A DNA stretch of 64,000 bases from the NCBI RefSeq assembly GCF_000189255.1, contig NZ_AEVS01000015.1, positions 1-64,000 on the forward strand, written 5' to 3'. Below, piece after piece: positions 8,830-17,410 of the stretch (the stretch's first letter is position 1; every line of letters starts with the position of its first letter). The notes beneath the pieces are model-generated. The model saw only the letters and a list, made by a program, of their open reading frames with translations, had not been told where the DNA came from and searched no databases. A program made the position numbers and the translations under genes. The stretch is from Vibrio brasiliensis LMG 20546 (lineage in GTDB: Bacteria > Pseudomonadota > Gammaproteobacteria > Enterobacterales > Vibrionaceae).

Positions 8830-9579
8830 TCAGGATATGGGGTTCATATGTTGTCTCGCCCACGAAGCGGCCTGAGCGCGATTTTTGACACACAATTTCT
8901 TAAATATTTTCTGCAGATGAGATTTGACGGTGAACTCACTAATAAACATATCTTCGGCTATTTGAGTATTAGAAGACCCGGAAATTAAGCAACGCAGAAT
9001 CTGCAGTTCCCGAATGGTCAGGTCGACCGTTGCTGGGGTGGTTTGTGAGTCAACAACACTGCGATAGTAGTATAGTAATTGTGCAGACACTTTGCTCGGC
9101 AAGCAGTTTTCACCGTTAATAATGTCTTTACACTGTTTGGCCATATTCTCTATGGTCTCTTCTTGATAGAACAAGCCCTTGAGGTGACCAAAGGCGAGAA
9201 TTTCGTCAGTGGAGAGTCGATGCGAGACATTAAAAATGATGGTTTCAAAGGATTTGTCAGCAAGGGGCAGATTACGAATCTGGCTCTTTAGTCTGGTATA
9301 GGCGTAGTGGTCAATCAACAATATACGGTGTTTATGCTGTTGTAATGCTAACAGAAGATCGCTCGGTTGCATGCGGGGGATAGGTAACTCGAGATGCTGT
9401 TCAAGTTTATCAATAAGTGGAGATTTAGCATTAACGTTCTCCGTTAGAAAGTGAATAGTTCTGGTATATATTTTTTGTTCATTGTTATTGTTCCTGTGTG
9501 TTTGCATTAGTGCACTCATAGAGTGCTGCAATGAAGCGACCAGTGCTAATCGAGGTGTGGAGTTTGGATTTGAATTCAT
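8830..9579 (-). CDS. qstR: LuxR/CsgD-family regulator QstR (competence and type VI secretion)
   Basis: Transcription regulator with an N-terminal receiver-like domain and a LuxR/FixJ helix-turn-helix at about residues 185-245 (LTIRELQILRC, NTQIAEDMFISEFTVKSHL). The VpsT/CsgD-like architecture and the exact position between galU and ssb match QstR of V. cholerae (VC0396). There it acts downstream of HapR and TfoX to activate DNA-uptake and T6SS genes. The 249 residues include a longer N terminus than I expect; Met20 is an alternative start. No convincing Shine-Dalgarno precedes either ATG, and an 18-bp palindrome sits where it should be. The name rests on position plus domain type. Confidence 0.8.
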   Translation of the reverse strand: MNSNPNSTPRLALVASLQHSMSALMQTHRNNNNEQKIYTRTIHFLTENVNAKSPLIDKLEQHLELPIPRMQPSDLLLALQQHKHRILLIDHYAYTRLKSQIRNLPLADKSFETIIFNVSHRLSTDEILAFGHLKGLFYQEETIENMAKQCKDIINGENCLPSKVSAQLLYYYRSVVDSQTTPATVDLTIRELQILRCLISGSSNTQIAEDMFISEFTVKSHLQKIFKKLCVKNRAQAASWARQHMNPIS

Positions 9580-9586
9580 GACAAAA

Positions 9587-9604
9587 AGTAATTCATGAAT
9601 TACT
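9587..9604. promoter_or_regulatory. 18-bp perfect palindrome just upstream of qstR
   Basis: AGTAATTCATGAATTACT is a perfect 18-bp palindrome ending 7 bases before the annotated qstR ATG, covering the expected ribosome-binding region. It could be a protein operator or an RNA hairpin that hides the start. Its function is unknown. Confidence 0.5.
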
Positions 9605-9694
9605 CAGAGTAGCTAGTGTTGGATTGGGGTCTAAAAAACGGCTTAGACTAGTAGGAGTTATCCTAGGAACGGGGGACATTGTCAGCAGAGGAAT

Positions 9695-9722
9695 TTGTCC
9701 CTAGCGCAAAGCATGTTATCCT
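9695..9722 (+). promoter_or_regulatory. Probable ssb promoter
   Basis: TTGTCC at 9695-9700, a 16-bp spacer and TATCCT at 9717-9722 give 4/6 matches in each box, about 45 bp before the ssb start. A perfect 7-bp inverted repeat (AGCGCAA at 9703-9709, TTGCGCT at 9724-9730) brackets the -10 box and may be an operator. Confidence 0.5.
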
Positions 9723-9766
9723 ATTGCGCTATTTATCTATCATTACCAATTTAGACGGAGCGAAAC

Positions 9767-10300
9767 ATGGCTAGCCGTGGAGTTAACAAAGTTATTTTAG
9801 TAGGTAATCTGGGCTCAGACCCGGAAATACGTTACATGCCTAGCGGCGGTGCAGTGGCAAATATCACTATCGCAACGTCTGAATCATGGCGCGACAAGGC
9901 AACTGGCGAGCAGCGTGAAAAAACAGAATGGCACCGTGTTGCTCTGTTTGGCAAGCTTGCGGAAGTTGCGGGCGAGTACCTGCGTAAAGGTTCTCAGGTT
10001 TATGTTGAAGGTCAACTTCAGACTCGCAAATGGCAAGACCAAAATGGTCAAGACCGCTACACAACAGAAGTTGTTGTACAGGGTTTCAATGGCGTAATGC
10101 AGATGCTTGGCGGTCGTGCTCAGGGCGGCGCTCCTGCACAAGGTATGGGACAGTCACAACCACAACAAGGTGGTTGGGGACAACCTCAACAGCCAGCTAT
10201 GCAGCATCAACCTGCACAGCAGCCTCAGTCACAACCACAACAAGCTCAGCCTCAATACAATGAGCCACCAATGGATTTTGATGACGACATCCCATTCTAA
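9767..10300 (+). CDS. ssb: Single-stranded DNA-binding protein
   Basis: Homotetrameric protein that coats single-stranded DNA in replication, recombination and repair. The 177-residue product has the OB fold in residues 1-112 ([15 protein letters not shown], then [13 protein letters not shown]), a long Gln/Gly/Pro-rich disordered linker and the acidic C-terminal tip DDDIPF that docks partner proteins. GGAG precedes the ATG at good spacing. It is divergent from qstR and followed by a strong terminator. I found no LexA box in this intergenic region, although ssb lies beside a LexA-controlled uvrA in E. coli. Confidence 0.98.
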   Translation: MASRGVNKVILVGNLGSDPEIRYMPSGGAVANITIATSESWRDKATGEQREKTEWHRVALFGKLAEVAGEYLRKGSQVYVEGQLQTRKWQDQNGQDRYTTEVVVQGFNGVMQMLGGRAQGGAPAQGMGQSQPQQGGWGQPQQPAMQHQPAQQPQSQPQQAQPQYNEPPMDFDDDIPF

Positions 10301-10313
10301 GTGCTTGTTATTG

Positions 10314-10345
10314 AAAAAAAGCCGCGCAAGTCGCGGCTTTTTTAT
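10314..10345 (+). terminator. Terminator after ssb
   Basis: AAAAGCCGCG, loop CAAGT and CGCGGCTTTT form a ten-pair GC-rich stem, with further A and T tracts on both sides. It ends 45 bp past the ssb stop and isolates ssb from the msh genes. Confidence 0.92.
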
Positions 10346-10473
10346 ATAGTAAATAATGTGAAATACGAAATAGCTCCTTAAGTGTCAGGTAAGGAAGGCT
10401 AGCTAAGTTACTATTTATCGATTAGCATCCTGCAGATTTTAAATCGTATGCTGAGAAAAGGAATTCTTTATCC

Positions 10474-12483
10474 ATGAGGTACACCCCTACCTTAAAGTTG
10501 AGCACCAGACTTGTCGCTTTTGTGACTGTTATTGTCACGAGTGCGATGTTTATCCTTTTTCTTGGTGGCACTTTATCTTTTAAACGATTAGGGCAAGAGT
10601 ATCTGGACCACTCTCTAAAGGGCATTGTTGAAGTGGTAGATAAAGAGATGGAAGATCCTGATGCAGCCTATTCGCTGCAAAGATGGATGCCTAAAATGCT
10701 TCAAGCCTCTAATATTGTTGAGATGGAATTGCACTCTTCCTACGGTGTGATCTACCGATTTAAAGATACTGCCTCTAAAGTCGATGCTTCGTTGCTATAC
10801 CAAACTCAATATACCCTAGAGCGCAACGACGGCTATAGCATCCGTTTTAAAGCGGTCCCTCCCTACATAGGGTATGGATACTCCTTACAAGCTTTATGGT
10901 CGACCACTTTAGCGGTTGGATTGATTGTTTTCTGCCTTCTTCGCGGTCTCAAATGGCTTAAAGAGCAGTTACACGGCTCAGAATTGCTTGAAGAACGTGG
11001 ACGGATGATCTTAGCCGGACGGGTAGAAGAGTACGCAAAGGGCGACTTAAAAGAGTGGCCGTATACTGCCAGTGAAGCATTAGACCGACTGATTGAAGAG
11101 TTACAGGATGCTCGCCAAGAGAGAAGTCGATTCGATACCTTTATCCGGACTCAGACATTTTTAGATCAACTTACAGGCGCGGCGAATCGTGTGCTGTTTG
11201 ATAGCAAGCTAGAGGCAGCGCTCTCTGAGCATGGCTCACATGGCGGTGTATTGATCATCCGTGTGGATGACTGGGAAGAGATCCATGAAGAGCAGAGTAA
11301 ACAAGTTGCGAATGATTTTCTTATCGAAGTCGGAGAAGGATTAAACAACGTTATTCAACGTTATCCGGATGTGATTCTTTCTCGTTACTATAGTTCAGAC
11401 TTTGCTATCTTTGCGCCGAATCTGTCGAGCAAAGAGGTTTCTAACATGGCAGTTCATTGTCTTAAACAACTCGCTAAACTCAACCCTCCTTCTCCGCTAG
11501 AAATGGACAATTGGGTGCATATTGGCGTTAGTATGTACCGCGAAGGAGAAAGCCAAGGGCGAATCATTGATGAGGCAGAGACGGCGTTAAAGAGTGCTCA
11601 GCTGCAAAACATCAATACCTGGAGCCGTTTTCAGAAGCATGTTGGGCCGGATGAAGATCGTGGCAGTGTTCGCTGGCGGACTCTGTTTGATGTCGCCTTA
11701 AAACCAGAACATTTGTATGTCTTTTCTCAGCCGTGCTATTTATTAAATCATCAGCAAGATAATAAAGTTGACCACTTTGAACTGTTCGCTCGCATCAATG
11801 ATCCTGAAAAAGGAGTGATTAAAGCGTCGAGATTTAACTCAGCGATTGAGTCGGTCGGCTATGAAACCAAGCTTGATATAGCAACGATCACAACGATCAG
11901 GCGGTACTTAACTGAGTCAAAAGATACATCGACTTTTTCGATTAACTTACACGTCGTTCCTTTTGCCGATCGCAGCTACTTTAAATGGTTTCGAGATGAG
12001 TTGTTGCAATTGCCTTCTGAGCAAAGGGCTCGCTTAATCTTTGAGTTTGCTGAGGCTCGATTAGTCAAGCACCTAGACTATATGCGTCCGGTCAGCAAAA
12101 TGATCGCAGGTTTGGGGTGTCAGGTTGCAATTGGGCAAGCAGGACGTTCTATAGTTAGTACTCACTATCTTAAAGAGCTTCCTGTGAGTTATTTAAAACT
12201 CCATCGCAGCTTAGTGAAGAAGATCGATCAGCGTCATGAGAACCAACTCTTTGTCCGCAGTTTGCTTGGGGCTTGTGCGGGACTAAAAACTCAGGTTATT
12301 GCGGTCGGGGTCGATAATAAACAAGAGTACAAAACCATCATAGATTTGGGTGTACACGGTATTCAGGGGCGATACTTATCTGCAGAGAAACAGCTATTGC
12401 CTCTGCAAACGGCTAAGAAAAAAGTGGCTACCCCTTCAAGCAAAGTACAAATAGGGCGACGAAATCGCTGGCGAAGAACATAG
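10474..12483 (+). CDS. mshH: MshH / CsrD-like degenerate GGDEF-EAL membrane protein
   Basis: First gene of the MSHA locus, orthologous in position to V. cholerae mshH and in architecture to E. coli CsrD, which targets the regulatory RNAs CsrB/C for RNase E decay. The 669-residue product has transmembrane segments near residues 13-35 and 137-157. A coiled linker and a degenerate GGDEF region (SSDF replaces the catalytic motif near residue 310) follow, then a degenerate EAL domain (ELFAR in place of EALxR). It should therefore neither make nor cleave c-di-GMP. AAAGGA lies ten bases before the ATG. It is followed by mshI after 6 bp. Confidence 0.87.
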   Translation: MRYTPTLKLSTRLVAFVTVIVTSAMFILFLGGTLSFKRLGQEYLDHSLKGIVEVVDKEMEDPDAAYSLQRWMPKMLQASNIVEMELHSSYGVIYRFKDTASKVDASLLYQTQYTLERNDGYSIRFKAVPPYIGYGYSLQALWSTTLAVGLIVFCLLRGLKWLKEQLHGSELLEERGRMILAGRVEEYAKGDLKEWPYTASEALDRLIEELQDARQERSRFDTFIRTQTFLDQLTGAANRVLFDSKLEAALSEHGSHGGVLIIRVDDWEEIHEEQSKQVANDFLIEVGEGLNNVIQRYPDVILSRYYSSDFAIFAPNLSSKEVSNMAVHCLKQLAKLNPPSPLEMDNWVHIGVSMYREGESQGRIIDEAETALKSAQLQNINTWSRFQKHVGPDEDRGSVRWRTLFDVALKPEHLYVFSQPCYLLNHQQDNKVDHFELFARINDPEKGVIKASRFNSAIESVGYETKLDIATITTIRRYLTESKDTSTFSINLHVVPFADRSYFKWFRDELLQLPSEQRARLIFEFAEARLVKHLDYMRPVSKMIAGLGCQVAIGQAGRSIVSTHYLKELPVSYLKLHRSLVKKIDQRHENQLFVRSLLGACAGLKTQVIAVGVDNKQEYKTIIDLGVHGIQGRYLSAEKQLLPLQTAKKKVATPSSKVQIGRRNRWRRT

Positions 12484-12489
12484 AGCAGA

Positions 12490-13926
12490 ATGAACATTCA
12501 ATCACTGATCAGTAAGATCAAACGCAGTAAACAGATGGCAAGGCGGCTAAGCGTTGTTGTGCAGCCTGACGCGCTCTATTTCTCTTCTTTGCCTGATGTT
12601 GAGTTGGCGCCGTCAGTCCCTTATCAAGGTTCTTCATGGCAAGAAACTCTGCTAGATACGTTACGAGAATCAAATATCTCAGAGGTTGCTCTGGATGTGG
12701 TAGTGAACTCGAACCTGTACCAAACCTATCAGATTGAAAAGCCAAGTGTTCCAGATGATGAACTCGCTGGTGCATTGCCGTTTTTACTCAAAGATCTGGT
12801 TAGTGAGCGAGTTACTGAGATAGTCGCGGACGCTGTGGCTCTCCCCAATAGCAGTAAGCTACAAGTTTATGTTCTGTCACGTACAGTGGTCAGTAACTTA
12901 TACCACAGCCTGAAAGCATTAAATATCGAGCTAAACAGAGTCTTAGTCGAGGATGAAGTCTGGGGCCATACCAGCGAGTCAGCCAACTTTTTACTGCTTC
13001 AGCGTAGCAAGCAAAGTCAGTTCAGAGTCAGCGCTTTCGTTGGATCCCAATGTGCGTTCCAAAGAACGATTCGTGGTATCGCTTCTCCTCTGACCGGTGT
13101 TGCCAGCAGCGTGTTACAGCTAGATGGTATAGCGTTAGAGCTTCAACGTTCAATTGATTATCTCTCGTCTCAGTTAAGGAGTGTCTCACTTCATCACATG
13201 CAAATCTGTTGTGATGAAGAGGAACAACAACAGATAGTCGAGGCTTTGAGTGAAACGCTAAGTGTCAAAGTGTCACTGCTATCTGAAGCTCAACAAGAGT
13301 CTGGCGAGATACTGGTGCAAACGGCACAGGAGCTGGAAGAGGCAGAGATCAACCTTTTCCCATCAGAGCTCAAAACTAAGAAGGACTATTTCACTTTAAC
13401 CAATGTCGCCTTGGTATGGGGTGTAGTCAGTACTGTTCTATTACTTAGTGCTGCTGTGTTGAACTATCAAAAGTCTCAGTTAGCTCAAGAGCTGCAATTG
13501 TACCGTGCAGAGGTAGCTGAATTTGAAAGACAGTCCGCCAGCTTAACCCAGAGGTTAAATCAACATAAACCTACCCCTGCTAAGGTAGCGGCCGTAGCGC
13601 GGCTAAAACTCGAAATAGAGGCGAAGCGCAACTCTCTTCAAGCGGTTAGTGAGTTCGATGAGAGTCAGCAGATAGGCTATTCCGGAGTGATGCGCTCACT
13701 GGCCGCTCTGGGACGCAATGATATTTCATTGAGTAAGATTTCAATTAATGCGACAACGCTTGATTTATCTGGCTTAGCGCGAAATCCGCAAGCCATACCA
13801 AGCTGGATCAATCAGTTTAAGTCAGAGTTGGACTTGGTTGGTCGAAGCTTTGAAAAACTAAAAATAGGCCGTAACGATCAAGGCATCATTACCTTTGAGC
13901 TTAAGACGACTCAGGAGAGCAATTAA
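12490..13926 (+). CDS. mshI: MSHA biogenesis protein MshI
   Basis: Inner-membrane assembly-platform component, probably a fusion-type equivalent of PilM plus PilN (GspL-like). The 478-residue product has a cytoplasmic actin-like-fold region of about 290 residues. One transmembrane helix follows near residues 305-325 (VALVWGVVSTVLLLSAAVL), then a coiled-coil periplasmic stretch and a small C-terminal ferredoxin-like domain. It begins 6 bp after mshH and its TAA overlaps the ATG of mshJ by one base, which implies translational coupling. Confidence 0.87.
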   Translation: MNIQSLISKIKRSKQMARRLSVVVQPDALYFSSLPDVELAPSVPYQGSSWQETLLDTLRESNISEVALDVVVNSNLYQTYQIEKPSVPDDELAGALPFLLKDLVSERVTEIVADAVALPNSSKLQVYVLSRTVVSNLYHSLKALNIELNRVLVEDEVWGHTSESANFLLLQRSKQSQFRVSAFVGSQCAFQRTIRGIASPLTGVASSVLQLDGIALELQRSIDYLSSQLRSVSLHHMQICCDEEEQQQIVEALSETLSVKVSLLSEAQQESGEILVQTAQELEEAEINLFPSELKTKKDYFTLTNVALVWGVVSTVLLLSAAVLNYQKSQLAQELQLYRAEVAEFERQSASLTQRLNQHKPTPAKVAAVARLKLEIEAKRNSLQAVSEFDESQQIGYSGVMRSLAALGRNDISLSKISINATTLDLSGLARNPQAIPSWINQFKSELDLVGRSFEKLKIGRNDQGIITFELKTTQESN

Positions 13927-14576
13927 TGCAGCAGTATTGGCAGCAGTGGCAGGAAAAGTTTGCTCAACTTAGTGCTCGGGAAAAATGGTTGATCGCTTTG
14001 TGTGGGGTGGTTGTTTTAGGCTTGGGGCTATTTACCTTTCTGGTCGAGCCTGCGCTTAAGAGCAATCAGGCGGTAGTGAAGCAGATTTCTGCAACTAAGC
14101 TTAACGCACAACGCCTGGAAGCCGACATCTTGTTAATGACGGCTAAACTTAAAAAGGACCCTGACCAAGAACTCAATATGGAGTTCAAACGTTTGATGGC
14201 AGAGAGTCAGAATCTTTCGCAACAGTTAGCAGAAATCGTTGAGAACCTGATTTCACCTAGTGAGATGGCATTATTGTTGGAAGACGTACTCGCGGGGACA
14301 AAAGGTTTAAAACTGGTTGCACTTGAGTCAATGAAGGCGGAACCGATTGTAAGTAATGAGCAATCAGAGACATTGTCGAGTTACTACTTACATCCAGTCA
14401 GACTTGAGGTGACGGGTAACTACTTTGCTATCGTCGACTACTTGGAAACGCTAGAAAGCTTACCCATGAAGTATTACTGGCGGAGCTTTCAATACACAGT
14501 CGAAGCTCATCCAATCGCTCGGTTAGTGCTCGAGGTTTATACTCTAGGTTCCAGACAGGAGTTTATTGGTGGTTAA
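13926..14576 (+). CDS. mshJ: MSHA biogenesis protein MshJ
   Basis: Bitopic assembly-platform protein of the PilO/GspM kind that should pair with MshI. The 216-residue product has one N-terminal transmembrane helix (about residues 22-40, LIALCGVVVLGLGLFTFLV), a coiled-coil segment and a C-terminal ferredoxin-like domain ending RLVLEVYTLG. The start overlaps the mshI stop (TAATG) and the end overlaps mshK. Confidence 0.87.
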   Translation: MQQYWQQWQEKFAQLSAREKWLIALCGVVVLGLGLFTFLVEPALKSNQAVVKQISATKLNAQRLEADILLMTAKLKKDPDQELNMEFKRLMAESQNLSQQLAEIVENLISPSEMALLLEDVLAGTKGLKLVALESMKAEPIVSNEQSETLSSYYLHPVRLEVTGNYFAIVDYLETLESLPMKYYWRSFQYTVEAHPIARLVLEVYTLGSRQEFIGG

Positions 14577-14895
14577 CAAGTGGCTAATAGCCGTATTAAT
14601 GCTTTTTGCAACAAATGCCTGGTCTGCGCAGGATCCTACCGCTCCTTTGGGCTGGACCAAGCAAGAGCAGCCTAGTGCCAAACCAAAAAAGGTTCGTCCA
14701 CCTTTACCAAGGTTACAAGCCATAGTTTGTCTGGATGAGAAGAACTGCTCCGCGACCTTGTCAGGAGAAGTGCGACTAGTAGGCGAATTGATAAATGGTT
14801 ATCGATTAAATCAGGTAGATTCAGACGCTGTGATTCTATCTCGCGGTAAGCAGCAATGGAAATTAGAACTCTTCTCTATGGAAGTTAAACAGTAA
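14569..14895 (+). CDS. mshK: MSHA biogenesis protein MshK
   Basis: Small periplasmic protein of the PilP/GspC type that should link the inner-membrane platform to the secretin MshL. The 108-residue product has a signal-like hydrophobic N terminus (WLIAVLMLFATNAWSA) followed by DPTAPLGW and a Pro/Lys-rich linker. The start chosen is GTG at 14569, since AGGAG lies seven bases upstream; a TTG at 14566 has poorer spacing. It overlaps the end of mshJ and ends 5 bp before mshL. Confidence 0.83.
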   Translation: MVNKWLIAVLMLFATNAWSAQDPTAPLGWTKQEQPSAKPKKVRPPLPRLQAIVCLDEKNCSATLSGEVRLVGELINGYRLNQVDSDAVILSRGKQQWKLELFSMEVKQ

Positions 14896-14900
14896 GGTCA

Positions 14901-16565
14901 GTGAAATATATGCGTAAACTCGCTATCGCAATCACGATTACATCGCTATTAGCTGGTTGTTCTATGGGGCATCGCGACCCGATAGAGGCTAAGAGTGCAC
15001 TCAATCAAGTGATTAATGAGCAAAATAGCCGTAGCCTTGAAACCTTGCCACCTTCTGTTGAAGCGGACTTGATGCCGGAACTGGTTAGCGATGATATGTC
15101 TGCAAACCAGACCATTAAACGTTTTCGAATCAAGGCAAATGGCGTTGAGGCTAAAGCATTTTTTACCAGCTTAGTTAAAGGCACCGAATTCAGTGCTGCT
15201 ATTCACCCAGATGTCACTGGCGAAATAACCGTTAATTTAAGTGATGTTTCTCTTGATGAAGTACTGTCTGTTGTTCAGGACATGTATGGATATGATGTGG
15301 TTAAAACGGGCAATGTAATTCAGATATACCCTGCTGGTTTACGGACTGTCACTCTTCCGGTCGATTATCTTCAGTTTAAGCGCTCAGGGCGCTCACTTAC
15401 TTCCATCTCAACCGGAACGATTACCAATACAGACGGCAGTTCATCAAGCTCCTCTTCGGATTCTAACTCTTCGTCATCTTCTAACAGCAGCTCTACCAAC
15501 TCGACACGTGGTGGTACTGAGATTGAAACCATCAACGAAAGTGACTTCTGGCCGCAGTTAGAAAGTGCAGTATCGCAACTAATCGGTTCAGGCAGCGGTC
15601 AGAGCGTAGTGGTTAGCCCGCAAGCGAGCGTCATCACTGTGCGTGCTTTTCCTGATGAAATTCGAGAGATTCGTAACTTCTTGATGGTATCCCAGCAACG
15701 AATGCACCGTCAGGTTATTCTCGAAGCTAAGATCCTTGAAGTGACCTTGAGTGATGGTTATCAACAAGGCATTAACTGGTCGAAAGCCTTCACCTCAAAT
15801 GGCACAAATTACACACTGGGTCAGGGCTCTACCATTAAAGACTCCACAACCGGTTTACCTGTCACTCTGCCTGGTTTAGATGCTATTGGTACCTTGTTAG
15901 GCGGACAGTCCAACCTGGTTATTTCCAGTGGTAGTTTTGAGGCAGTGTTGAGCTTTATGGCGACGCAAGGCGATCTCAATGTACTTTCAAGTCCGCGTGT
16001 AACGGCATCGAACAACCAGAAAGCGGTGATTAAGGTTGGTACAGACAGCTACTTTGTGACCGATTTTTCAGCCAATACTGACTCGAGCAGCTCTACAACC
16101 AATACCACAACAGATATTGAGCTTACGCCATTTTTCTCTGGCATCTCGTTGGATGTAACGCCGCAGATTGATGATCAGGGGAATGTGTTGCTGCACGTTC
16201 ACCCAGCAGTTATCGATGTAACCCAAGAGCAGAAAGAGATTAATTACGGCTCTAACAGTCTTACCTTACCTCTGGCAACCAGTTCGATTCGTGAGTCAGA
16301 CTCTGTCATCCGTGCGCAAGATGGGGACGTGGTCGTCATTGGTGGGTTAATGAAATCGAATACTGTTGAACAGGTATCCAAAGTGCCGTTTTTAGGCGAT
16401 GTGCCTGCACTTGGTCATCTGTTCCGTAATACCAGTCAATTAACGCAAAAAACGGAGCTGGTGATTCTACTCAAACCGTCAGTTGTCGGTATTAACACCT
16501 GGCAGAAAGAGTTAGAACGTTCCAGAGATTTATTACAAGAGTGGTTTCCTGACGAGCAGCAGTAA
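14901..16565 (+). CDS. mshL: MSHA outer-membrane secretin MshL
   Basis: Outer-membrane pore for the pilus. The 554-residue lipoprotein has lipobox SLLAGC near residues 15-20 and an N0/STN-like domain (residues 75-150). A Ser/Asn/Thr-rich low-complexity stretch spans about residues 176-203, followed by the secretin domain with VVIGGLMKS and VPFLGDVPALGHLFR near the C terminus. The start is GTG at 14901; ATG at 14910 would also give a complete lipoprotein signal (MRKLAIAITITSLLAGC). The gene sits in the usual order between mshK and mshM. Confidence 0.93.
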   Translation: MKYMRKLAIAITITSLLAGCSMGHRDPIEAKSALNQVINEQNSRSLETLPPSVEADLMPELVSDDMSANQTIKRFRIKANGVEAKAFFTSLVKGTEFSAAIHPDVTGEITVNLSDVSLDEVLSVVQDMYGYDVVKTGNVIQIYPAGLRTVTLPVDYLQFKRSGRSLTSISTGTITNTDGSSSSSSSDSNSSSSSNSSSTNSTRGGTEIETINESDFWPQLESAVSQLIGSGSGQSVVVSPQASVITVRAFPDEIREIRNFLMVSQQRMHRQVILEAKILEVTLSDGYQQGINWSKAFTSNGTNYTLGQGSTIKDSTTGLPVTLPGLDAIGTLLGGQSNLVISSGSFEAVLSFMATQGDLNVLSSPRVTASNNQKAVIKVGTDSYFVTDFSANTDSSSSTTNTTTDIELTPFFSGISLDVTPQIDDQGNVLLHVHPAVIDVTQEQKEINYGSNSLTLPLATSSIRESDSVIRAQDGDVVVIGGLMKSNTVEQVSKVPFLGDVPALGHLFRNTSQLTQKTELVILLKPSVVGINTWQKELERSRDLLQEWFPDEQQ

Positions 16566-16567
16566 CT

Positions 16568-17407
16568 ATGTACCTCGAGCACTTTGGTTTTGAGAGCTTA
16601 CCCTTTCATCTTACCCCGGATACTGAGATGTTCTTGGGGTTGGAGCCGCATTATGAAGCCATCCAGACAGTGATGTCTGCGTTAGCGATGGGGGAAGGCT
16701 TAATCAAGGTGACGGGTGAGGTTGGGACTGGCAAAACCATGGTGTGCCGCGTGATGGCGAAGTTGTTTGAAGACAATATACAACTGGTTTTTGTGCCAAA
16801 TCCGGCTTTGAATGGTGAGCAGTTACGTGCCGCTGTGGCCAGTGAGTTAGGTGTTGAGAACCGCGAACCTGCATCAATTGTCGATGATATTCAGTGTCGT
16901 TTAATCGAGTTGGCAGAGCAAGATAAGCAAGTGGTGGTGTTGGTCGATGAAGCGCAGGCGCTCAGTGATGATGCTTTAGAAGTACTACGGCTATTCGGTA
17001 ATTTGGAAACCGAGCAGCGTAAACTGCTACAAATAGTCTTGTTTGGTCAGCCAGAGCTAGATGAACGGTTAGCTCAACATCACTTAAGGCAGTTTCGTCA
17101 GCGTATTACATTTAGTGCCCAATTACGTGGCCTGACACTGGATGAGGCGGTGGCCTATATCGATAACCGCTTGAGTAAAGTAGGTGGTAGTACATCTCTG
17201 TTTACCCTTAACCATAAGAAAGCGATTTGGCGAGCAAGTAAAGGTTACCCGAGATTGATCAATCAAATCTGCCATAAGGCGTTATTGATCGCTTGCAGCC
17301 AGCAACTTATCCACCTTACTAACCGACTACTCTTTGCTGCTATTCATGATACGTACGATAGTTGCAAACCTAAATTTAAGAGCCCGTTACTATGGGGCTG
17401 GAGTTAA
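16568..17407 (+). CDS. mshM: MshM, AAA ATPase of the ExeA type
   Basis: Putative ATPase that helps secretin assembly or peptidoglycan passage, as ExeA does in type II secretion. The 279-residue product begins MYLEHFGFESLPFHLTPD, typical of ExeA-like proteins. It has Walker A GEVGTGKT near residues 51-58 and Walker B VVVLVDEAQ near residues 119-127. No peptidoglycan-binding domain follows the ATPase, unlike ExeA. It begins 2 bp after mshL and ends 3 bp before mshN. Confidence 0.88.
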   Translation: MYLEHFGFESLPFHLTPDTEMFLGLEPHYEAIQTVMSALAMGEGLIKVTGEVGTGKTMVCRVMAKLFEDNIQLVFVPNPALNGEQLRAAVASELGVENREPASIVDDIQCRLIELAEQDKQVVVLVDEAQALSDDALEVLRLFGNLETEQRKLLQIVLFGQPELDERLAQHHLRQFRQRITFSAQLRGLTLDEAVAYIDNRLSKVGGSTSLFTLNHKKAIWRASKGYPRLINQICHKALLIACSQQLIHLTNRLLFAAIHDTYDSCKPKFKSPLLWGWS

Positions 17408-17410
17408 ACA

